From Bryobacterales bacterium (GTDB taxonomy: Bacteria; Acidobacteriota; Terriglobia; Bryobacterales; Bryobacteraceae): DNA of 64,000 bases. Of the stretch, positions 7,522-13,993 are shown in pieces (position 1 is the stretch's first letter; each line of letters opens with the position of its first letter). The stretch spans positions 37,737 to 101,736 of the forward strand of contig JADLDI010000138.1 in the NCBI GenBank assembly GCA_020846745.1, given 5' to 3'. Below the pieces are notes generated by a model, which saw only the letters and a program-made list of their open reading frames with translations, did not search any database and had not been told where the DNA came from. The position numbers and the translations under genes were made by a program.

Positions 7522-9411
7522 TCAGGCCTGTTGCAGCTCGCCAGACGACATGGCCACGGCCGGTTCGCCCAGGTAGCGAGTCCGCCACAGCAGAAAGGTC
7601 AATAGACCCCAAAGCTGGTAGCCATAGTTGGCCCGGCGCGCCAAGTGAGCGGACAACATGCCCGAAACAGCCGGCCAAGCCAGCGGCGTGTCCTTGATGG
7701 AGGTTTCGTTAATGGTGTCGAGCAGCAACGGCTTCAAATGCGTGCGGAACCAGTGGTGGGCCGGAATGTCGAACCCCTGTTTCGACCGGCACAGGACAAC
7801 GTTCGGCAGCTTATCCCGCATGAGGCCGCGCAGCAAGAACTTCAGTTGGCGCCCGCGAATCTTCATATCCTCCGGCAGCGTGGCCGCAAACTCCACGATC
7901 CGGTGATCGAGGAACGGCGGCCGCACCTCGAGCGAGTGCGCCATCGACATCCGATCACATTTATATAGGATGTCTTCGGGCAGATAGAGCAGTTGGTCCA
8001 GGTAGAGGAACCGCTGCACCCCTTCCAGATCCGGCAGCGGTGGACAAAACTGAGAGGGGGAAATTCCGACACCCTGGGGTAGAAGTTCCCGGCACTGGGC
8101 CGCCGAGCACGATCCGTTCCAAAACAGGTGAGCGGCGGTGGGCGGAAGCAATGAACCTTCCAAGAACCGCTTCAGCTTGTATTCGAAGCTGACCTTATCG
8201 TTCGAAATGGGGAGCAGGTGCGCCAACCCCAAGGCGAGCCGCCGTAGGGGCGCAGGTACATACCGCGCATATCCGGCGTACCGGTCTGCCAGGTAGGTCG
8301 CATATCCGCCGAACAACTCGTCGGCTCCTTCACCCGAGAGCGCGACGGTTACGTGGCGCCGTGTCATCTCCGACAGGAAATACACCGGCAATGCGCCAGC
8401 GTCCGCCGAGGGTTCGTCGGAAAAGTGAGCGATGCGCTGGATGGCGTCGGGCAAGTTCTTCTCCGGCGACAAGTCCAGTTCGTGGTGATCGGTGCCGTAC
8501 ACCTTCGCGACTGTCTGGAAAAACGGCGTTTCATCGAACGAGCGGCCGCGGAACGAGACAGAGAATGTCTTCAGTTTGCCGGGGAAGTGCTTGGAAGCGT
8601 AGTGGGTGATGGTTGAGGAGTCGAGTCCGCCGGAAAGCCAAACGCCGAGAGGGACGTCGGATACGAGGTGTTCCCGGACCGAACGGTCAAGAAGAAAATC
8701 CAACTCTTCTTTGGCTTCGGTAAGCGGCCGCGGTTGCGGGTTGAACCGCAACTGCCAGTAGCGGTTCTGACGGATCTCGCCCTCACACCATTCCAACCAC
8801 GAACCCGGCGCCAGCTTCGTAATCCCCGAGATCATCGTGTACGGCTGCGGAATGTAGTTGAGCGCCAGGAAGGACGATAAACCTTTGAGGTCCAGTTGGC
8901 GCGGCACGTCCGGGTGGACCAGGATGCTTTTGAGTTCCGACCCGAAATGCAGGTCGCGCCCGCGCCGGCATATATAAAGAGGTTTGATTCCGACCCGGTC
9001 CCGCGCCAGCACCAGCCGCCGCGACGGTTCGTGCCAGATCGCAACCGCGAACATGCCATTCAGGCGTGCGAAACAGCCGCTGCCCCATTCAAGCCACGCA
9101 TGCAGGACAACTTCGGTATCGCAATGCGAGTGGAACCGGTGACCGTGTTGCTCGAGGTCGCGCCGTAATTCCAGGAAATTGTAGATCTCGCCGTTAAAGC
9201 AGATGACCGTGGAGCCATCGTCAGACCGGATCGGCTGGTCGCCTCCGGAGAGATCGAGGATCTTCAGGCGGACGGCGGCCAGCGACACACTTGTGGCGCT
9301 ATGAACACCCTGTTGATCGGGTCCGCGATGCCTGATCGCTGCCGCGGCACGACGGATGATTTCCGGGGCTGGACGGCCACTAAGATGCGTGAACCCGGCG
9401 ATACCACACAA
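7522..9411 (-). CDS. asnB: Asparagine synthase (glutamine-hydrolysing)
   Basis: 629 residues. An N-terminal class-II glutamine amidotransferase domain begins Cys-Gly-Ile-Ala-Gly-Phe and has the RGPDQQG and CFNGEIYN motifs. A C-terminal ATP-pyrophosphatase synthetase domain carries WLSGGLDSSTIT and GEGADELFGGY. The enzyme makes asparagine from aspartate, glutamine and ATP, or a related amide. The start is chosen as TTG at 9411, directly before the catalytic Cys codon, because the family needs this Cys exposed after Met removal. GAGGGA lies just upstream as a ribosome binding site. A TTG five codons earlier would bury the Cys. In AsnB-type relatives outside primary metabolism the acceptor may be a cell-surface or peptide substrate. 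Confidence 0.92.
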   Translation of the reverse strand: MCGIAGFTHLSGRPAPEIIRRAAAAIRHRGPDQQGVHSATSVSLAAVRLKILDLSGGDQPIRSDDGSTVICFNGEIYNFLELRRDLEQHGHRFHSHCDTEVVLHAWLEWGSGCFARLNGMFAVAIWHEPSRRLVLARDRVGIKPLYICRRGRDLHFGSELKSILVHPDVPRQLDLKGLSSFLALNYIPQPYTMISGITKLAPGSWLEWCEGEIRQNRYWQLRFNPQPRPLTEAKEELDFLLDRSVREHLVSDVPLGVWLSGGLDSSTITHYASKHFPGKLKTFSVSFRGRSFDETPFFQTVAKVYGTDHHELDLSPEKNLPDAIQRIAHFSDEPSADAGALPVYFLSEMTRRHVTVALSGEGADELFGGYATYLADRYAGYARYVPAPLRRLALGLAHLLPISNDKVSFEYKLKRFLEGSLLPPTAAHLFWNGSCSAAQCRELLPQGVGISPSQFCPPLPDLEGVQRFLYLDQLLYLPEDILYKCDRMSMAHSLEVRPPFLDHRIVEFAATLPEDMKIRGRQLKFLLRGLMRDKLPNVVLCRSKQGFDIPAHHWFRTHLKPLLLDTINETSIKDTPLAWPAVSGMLSAHLARRANYGYQLWGLLTFLLWRTRYLGEPAVAMSSGELQQA

Positions 9412-9465
9412 AGGAAAGTCCCTCAACCCGTTACTAACGACGGAATTGAGGTCAGGATAGCACTT

Positions 9466-9798
9466 TTAGAGGATGGCCAGCACTCCCTTGCGGTGCTTGT
9501 GCTTCTCCTCGTAAGAACGGATGCGGCGCTTATCGGACGCATTCAGGTCCTGCACCTTCGACTTGATCTGCGGAATCGTCAGGTGCTGATAGTTTTCGAT
9601 GGGCAGATTACGGTCCGGCGACTGGCCTTTGCGGTCCTTGTCCTTCTCGCCCTTCGTTTCGCCGTACTGTGCGCGCTGCTTGTTGACGATTCGCGCGGCC
9701 ACCTCCTCTTCACGGCCGGGGTACCGATGTTCCTTCCTGAAACCGGACTTCAGCTTTTCGTATTCACGTTCGCGTTTTGGACTTGCGCCACGGGGCAT
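9466..9798 (-). CDS. Small highly charged protein with KGG-like N-terminus (unknown function)
   Basis: 110 residues, very rich in Lys, Arg and Glu, with no membrane segment. The N-terminal part (MPRGASPKREREYEKL through AARIVNKQR) resembles short proteins often labelled plasmid stabilization proteins. The C-terminal part (LPIENYQHLTIPQIKSKV, then LNASDKRRIRSYEEKHKHRK) resembles a small helical module found at the ends of several bacterial DNA- or membrane-associated proteins. The start has a strong AGGAGG eight bases upstream, so it is very probably translated. Function is unknown. It stands between asnB and the PIG-L gene, on the same strand as both. Confidence 0.7.
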   Translation of the reverse strand: MPRGASPKREREYEKLKSGFRKEHRYPGREEEVAARIVNKQRAQYGETKGEKDKDRKGQSPDRNLPIENYQHLTIPQIKSKVQDLNASDKRRIRSYEEKHKHRKGVLAIL

Positions 9799-9842
9799 TC
9801 AATGAACCTCCTGCCCCGTAGACAAGAGCAACGGCGAAGCTA

Positions 9843-10811
9843 TTACAAAAGCTGCGCGTGTTGCCGGACAAAGGCCTCAACCTGCGACTCGTCAGGCGCG
9901 ATGTGATGGAAGTATTCGGCGTACTGCAATCCGTACGGCTTGGCCCGGCTGCGATCGCGCGCCAGCGCGAAATATTTCGTGTAGTTCCGGTTGGCCGTCT
10001 CGTCGTCGTTGCCGAGGATGGCCAGTTTCTTGCCCTGGGCGGCGAGCTTTCGGCGCAGTTCCGCCCCGTTATTGCCGGCCGGACCCTGCGTCACGTTCGC
10101 GACGTTGGCATGCACTTTCTGATCGATGTAGCCAGAGATGTCAACCACGCGGTTCACGAGTTGCGGTCCACGGGCGTAGTAATACTTCTCCCGCGGACCG
10201 TGCGGCTTCAGACCGGCTTTGAAATGCTCCGGATAGTCCCACTCCGAGTTCGCCATCCAACAGGCCGACTCAACTGCACGCGCCGTAATGTAGTGGTCCG
10301 GGTTGCGTTCATAGAGCGCGGAAGGGTCGTAAACGAACACCGTGTCCACCTTGTAGAGGCGGAACAGGAATACCAGCCGTGCGCGGATCTCGATCAACGG
10401 CCAGGCATCCATGTTGTGATTCGGATAGTTCAGGAAGATGGCTTCTTTGAGCTTCAACCGCCGCGCCACTTCCTTGGTGTCGTTTTCGTTCTTGAGGACG
10501 ATGTCGCCGATGGAGGACCCGCTGCCCGCCATCGAGTCATTCGACATCGTGATGAGGATGCCTTCGTAGCCTTCGTCAATCAGCTTCAGAATGGTGCCGC
10601 CCGCGAAAATCGGAATGTCGTCGCAATGCGGCTGAATCGCCGCCAGCACTTTGCCCTTGTGCGGTTGGCCGCTCTGCTTGCGCTCCACTACGGGCTTAAC
10701 GGTATAGGAGATTGATCCGGTTCCTCCCGCTTCGGCCTCCTGGTCGAACTCAGGGGTGTTTTGCAGCAGGTTCATCGAAACAGATGAGCCGAGGAAATGA
10801 CGACGGTCCAT
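9843..10811 (-). CDS. PIG-L/LmbE family N-deacetylase
   Basis: 322 residues. PIG-L proteins are zinc-dependent deacetylases acting on N-acetylglucosaminyl or similar groups. The family signature is clear: VLAAIQPHCDDIPIFAGGT (usual PHxDD), then LNYPNHNMDAWP and a YERNPDHYITARAV segment that supplies the third metal-binding His. The N-terminus reads MDRRHFLGSS, a twin-arginine-like start, but the hydrophobic part is short and followed by an acidic Gly-rich linker, so export is doubtful. It ends a same-strand run 27 bp downstream of a glycosyltransferase. This pairing recalls GT/deacetylase couples such as BshA/BshB and MshA/MshB, but the substrate here is unknown. Confidence 0.8.
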   Translation of the reverse strand: MDRRHFLGSSVSMNLLQNTPEFDQEAEAGGTGSISYTVKPVVERKQSGQPHKGKVLAAIQPHCDDIPIFAGGTILKLIDEGYEGILITMSNDSMAGSGSSIGDIVLKNENDTKEVARRLKLKEAIFLNYPNHNMDAWPLIEIRARLVFLFRLYKVDTVFVYDPSALYERNPDHYITARAVESACWMANSEWDYPEHFKAGLKPHGPREKYYYARGPQLVNRVVDISGYIDQKVHANVANVTQGPAGNNGAELRRKLAAQGKKLAILGNDDETANRNYTKYFALARDRSRAKPYGLQYAEYFHHIAPDESQVEAFVRQHAQLL

Positions 10812-10838
10812 CTGGATATTCTAGTTTGCACGAGAGGC

Positions 10839-11837
10839 TCAAAGGTGCAGGACAGCCTTCAGTTCTGCTGAGAGCGCATCAATGGAATACGAGCGAGCGG
10901 CGAGTTCGCGCGCGTTGCGTGCCATGGCGAGGCGGAGATCCGGGCGGTCGAGCAGCAGGCGAATGTACCGCGCGTATTCGTCCGCATCGTTACAGGCAAA
11001 CCCGGTGTGCCCGTGTGCGAGGTATTCGCGCATTCCTCCGCTGTTGTTGACGATCACTGGGAGACCGCACGCCATGGCTTCGATCATGGCGATACAGGCA
11101 GTTTCCTCCCAGTGCGGTGCATGCGAGTAAACCCATAAGTCCAGTTGCTGCAGAAACTGCGCCGGGTCGACGGAATCTTCAGCTAACGTTTCGAGGTGCC
11201 TATCAGAAGCGTCTCCGGCTATGTTCTGAGCGCCGAGCATCCGCATCACGACATCGTGCGTCTCGGCCAATTGCTGTAGGAGCGGCGAGTGTAGCCCGGA
11301 GAACTTCTCCGGAGCATCGCGACTGTGCCGGCCGAGGACCCACGGTCTTGCTGTCGATGTGCGGCTTGCCGGGCGGAAACGATCGCAATCCACTGCGCAG
11401 CGAACAACTTCAACCCGTTCCGCTAAAGGCCACAACCGCCGGGTCTCCACAGCCTGATCCCACGAGACGTACCAGAGAGCATTCGCTCGGCCACTGAACG
11501 GGTGGAGCAATCGTTCGAGCGGTTCGCACCAATAGAGCGCGGGAGCCAAAATGACCATTGCCCCCGATAGCGCGAGTTGTGCGGCAGCATTCGCTGTTGC
11601 CCGTTCCCATAGCCCCACCACAATATGTAAGTCCGCCCAGCGACCTTCGCCTTGGTTATAACTAATCAGGTCGATGTCCGCGTTCCGCAGCGTAGCCACA
11701 ACGGCCGGTAAGACGTGTTCAGACACACTGGCCATGCGAACGGTGACGGGTAAACGCGCCAAGGCCCGGACGAGAGTTATGGCCTGCTGAACCGACCCAT
11801 TACCACTGCCGCAGGCGGCGATCACCTCAATACGCAT
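10839..11837 (-). CDS. Glycosyltransferase family 4-like protein
   Basis: 332 residues with the two Rossmann-like halves of a GT-B fold. The C-terminal half has the donor-binding EETACIAMIEAMACGLPVI (the E-x7-E motif) and then NNSGGMREYL and HGHTGFACND, typical of GT4 retaining transferases. The N-terminal half starts MRIEVIAACGSGNGSVQQA, with a glycine-rich loop. It would transfer a nucleotide-activated sugar to an acceptor in the cytoplasm. It starts 15 bp after the unknown protein at 11853-12446, in the same direction as the TIR/NTPase genes. It could be the distal member of that operon or simply the first gene of a glycan pair with the PIG-L protein. Confidence 0.82.
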   Translation of the reverse strand: MRIEVIAACGSGNGSVQQAITLVRALARLPVTVRMASVSEHVLPAVVATLRNADIDLISYNQGEGRWADLHIVVGLWERATANAAAQLALSGAMVILAPALYWCEPLERLLHPFSGRANALWYVSWDQAVETRRLWPLAERVEVVRCAVDCDRFRPASRTSTARPWVLGRHSRDAPEKFSGLHSPLLQQLAETHDVVMRMLGAQNIAGDASDRHLETLAEDSVDPAQFLQQLDLWVYSHAPHWEETACIAMIEAMACGLPVIVNNSGGMREYLAHGHTGFACNDADEYARYIRLLLDRPDLRLAMARNARELAARSYSIDALSAELKAVLHL

Positions 11838-11852
11838 CGAGGCGCCCTAAAC

Positions 11853-12446
11853 CTAAGCCCCGGCCGACTGTGAGCGGTCGGCTTTGGCACGGCTTCGTGG
11901 CATGGCCGCCCATCGCTCGCAAACTGATTGCAGACTTAACATGCCGGCCGCAGAGTTCCGTAGCTCCATCAGGTCTTCCAGGACTGTCTCGAAATTCAGT
12001 CCGGCTGTTTTGACTCCGCTCTGCTCAAGCAATCCGGGCAAGATACGATATGCAACCCATAACCGGGCCGCCTCCCACGTGCCAATATTTGCGCCCCGCT
12101 TCTCCGATTCCACCCATTTCAGCCGCAAGAGATCCCGCACTTGGTCCGTCGTCTCCTGCGGAGGAAGAACGTAGCCAAGTGCTTTGAGCCGGCTCACACT
12201 GTCGCCATCATCGGTTCCGCTCAAAGACTCCGGGCGCTTGCAAAGATACATAACCATGCGGCCGTAGCCGTATTCTTCCAGCTGAAACCAACTCCACCCA
12301 CAGCCGGCCAGATGATCATCCCAATCGGGGTGCGGCATCCGGCTCTCGTTATAGATTGCGTATTCCCAGCGTTGATGAGGCCCCGTTTTGGGGCGGCGAA
12401 GGCGCAACCTGGCGCTGCTGATCCGTGCAGAGGGGACCTCGATCAC
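11853..12446 (-). CDS. Unknown protein with DUF4177-like segment, downstream of the TIR-FGE gene
   Basis: 197 residues from a GTG whose first bases overlap the stop of a 29-codon ORF (GTGA). Residues about 25-75 contain QRWEYAIYNES, AGCGWSWFQLEEYG and RMVMYLCKRP, a small beta-alpha-beta pattern like the DUF4177/WGW-type domains whose function is unknown. The remainder is helical, with LRLKWVESEKRGANIGTWEAARLWVAY. There is no signal peptide or membrane helix. The purine-rich stretch (GGGAGG) lies directly against the GTG, too close for an ordinary ribosome site, so expression probably depends on coupling or on a start further in. Its role in the TIR/nSTAND cassette is inferred from position only. 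Confidence 0.6.
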   Translation of the reverse strand: MIEVPSARISSARLRLRRPKTGPHQRWEYAIYNESRMPHPDWDDHLAGCGWSWFQLEEYGYGRMVMYLCKRPESLSGTDDGDSVSRLKALGYVLPPQETTDQVRDLLRLKWVESEKRGANIGTWEAARLWVAYRILPGLLEQSGVKTAGLNFETVLEDLMELRNSAAGMLSLQSVCERWAAMPRSRAKADRSQSAGA

Positions 12447-12532
12447 CTCCCACCGTCCTGCCCCAACGGAACAAGCGGAGTTGCGGAATAGAGCGCCGCG
12501 GTATGTTCTTTCATATCGTAGTTGTTGCCCAT
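12443..12532 (-). CDS. Possible 29-residue leader or small protein between TIR-FGE and the downstream gene
   Basis: The ORF starts at the ATG at 12532, 12 bases after the TIR-FGE stop codon, with GGGG a few bases upstream. It encodes 29 residues beginning MGNNYDMKEHTAALYSATPL and ends in a TGA that overlaps the GTG of the next gene. It may be a translated small protein, a coupling leader, or the 5' end of the downstream gene separated by a frameshift. In the other frame the junction reads GRWEVIEVP, which would join smoothly to the downstream protein. Sequence alone cannot choose between these. Confidence 0.35.
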   Translation of the reverse strand: MGNNYDMKEHTAALYSATPLVPLGQDGGR

Positions 12533-12544
12533 ACGAAAACCCCG

Positions 12545-13984
12545 TTACAGCATATCGCGTGCGCTGACGCCCCAGCGCGCGTTTGATAGAAGCCGCGCAA
12601 ACAATGCATCAGTCAGTCGCAAACAAGGCCGAAGCCCCCAGTTACTTGAGGCTAAACTCGGCCCGGTGGAGAAACGGTTGGCGATACGGCAGTTGGTTTC
12701 GACATCGAACCACGACCCGCCTTTGAGAACCCGGCTATCGCCGATGATCGGCCCCGCGGGATCTGCAGTAACCTCCCCGGCTAACTCATGTCCGGCGTCG
12801 GGCCACGACAACGCGAACCAGTCAGAACACCACTCATAAACATTGCCGGTCATGTCGAAAAGGCCCAGCCCGTTCGGCCCATAAGTTCCGACGGCGGAGG
12901 TATCTTCGCCTTCGACGTTCGCCAGCGAGCGATCGTAGATTTCGCCAAAGCTCCACCGTGTCGACCTGCCACCGCCCGCCGCGTACTCCCATTGCGCTTC
13001 CGACGGCAGATCGAAACTCAGTCCAGTTCGCGCCGAAAGCCAGTCACAGTAACTCCGTGCATCGTACCAGCTCACCTGCACAACGGGATGGTTGATTCTG
13101 TCCTTAATGGAAGATTGCGGACCGAGCGGGTGCAGCCAGTCCGCGCCATCGACAAACCGCCACTCGCCGTCTGACCAATGAAGGCCGGCGCCATTCTTTT
13201 CGGCAGTTGTGAAATAAGCCGCATCCTTGGCGAACTCGGAGAACTCGAGATTAGTTACAGGCGTCGTGGCGAGAAAGTAAGAAGACACTGCCACCTTGTG
13301 CCGCGGCCGCTCATGCTCGTAACCATCGTCCGATCCCATCAGGAAAGTGCCTCGCCGCACGAATGTGTAATGCCGGTTCGCGATAAGTATCGACCGGCCG
13401 GGGATCAGAACATGGGGCTGCTGCCCGTGACCCGGCTGCCCCAATTCCTGCGGCGATAGGCGGATAAGATTTTCAACGTCAGCGGAACGCCGCTTGTCCA
13501 GCACGAGCGTCTGCCGCTCGACGGTAGGTTCGCCCTTACTCCGCAGGATTCCTGCAATCTCTTCAGTGATTTGCGTTAGGTCAGTATCTATCTGACTGTC
13601 GCTCCCCACCGATAGTGGACGCCCATCCCGGGGACGGGCCTGTAGGCGGGCGAGCCACCCCACTTCATTCCACGTGCAAGGCTTGGCGATCACAGGAACG
13701 ATTGTCAACCCGAACTCGGCGGCGCGCCGCAGCAGCCTGGGCACTTCTTCCCGGTTGATGAAGTCCGACGTCAGGAATTCAGCACTAATCACCAAAACCG
13801 CTACGCTGGCTCGCTCGATCGCGGTTTCAATCTCCTTGTACCAGTCCCCACCCGCTCCAATCCGCGTATCAACCCAAAGGTCTAGCTGCTCTTGTTTCTG
13901 AAGGACACGAAGGTGAGTTACCAATCTCGCGGTCAAGTCTTTGTCGCGATGGCTATAGCTCACAAAGACTGTCGGCGAACCCAT
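12545..13984 (-). CDS. TIR domain fused to FGE-sulfatase (C-type-lectin-like) domain
   Basis: 479 residues. Residues 1-150 are a TIR domain: FVSYSHRDKD at the first strand, LWVDTRIGAGGDW, LVISAEFLTSDFINREE (Glu79/80 at the site of the NAD-cleaving glutamate) and TIVPVIAKP. Residues 203-457 are a formylglycine-generating-enzyme-type fold: RRGTFLMGSDDGYEHERP, VTNLEFSEF, HPVVQVSWYDARSYC, LPSEAQWEYAAGGG and NVYEWCSDWF. The fold ends at GGSWFDVETNC and NWGLRPCLRL. Where active FGE has two copper-binding Cys, only the second (Cys432) is kept and the first is Asp427, so I infer a ligand-binding rather than catalytic domain. It starts 9 bp after the nSTAND1 gene. Confidence 0.88.
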   Translation of the reverse strand: MGSPTVFVSYSHRDKDLTARLVTHLRVLQKQEQLDLWVDTRIGAGGDWYKEIETAIERASVAVLVISAEFLTSDFINREEVPRLLRRAAEFGLTIVPVIAKPCTWNEVGWLARLQARPRDGRPLSVGSDSQIDTDLTQITEEIAGILRSKGEPTVERQTLVLDKRRSADVENLIRLSPQELGQPGHGQQPHVLIPGRSILIANRHYTFVRRGTFLMGSDDGYEHERPRHKVAVSSYFLATTPVTNLEFSEFAKDAAYFTTAEKNGAGLHWSDGEWRFVDGADWLHPLGPQSSIKDRINHPVVQVSWYDARSYCDWLSARTGLSFDLPSEAQWEYAAGGGRSTRWSFGEIYDRSLANVEGEDTSAVGTYGPNGLGLFDMTGNVYEWCSDWFALSWPDAGHELAGEVTADPAGPIIGDSRVLKGGSWFDVETNCRIANRFSTGPSLASSNWGLRPCLRLTDALFARLLSNARWGVSARDML

Positions 13985-13993
13985 AGTTGAAAT

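Noticed and set aside
9858..10715. 285-codon plus-strand frame opposite the PIG-L gene
   Set aside because: Antisense shadow; the minus strand carries the deacetylase motifs.
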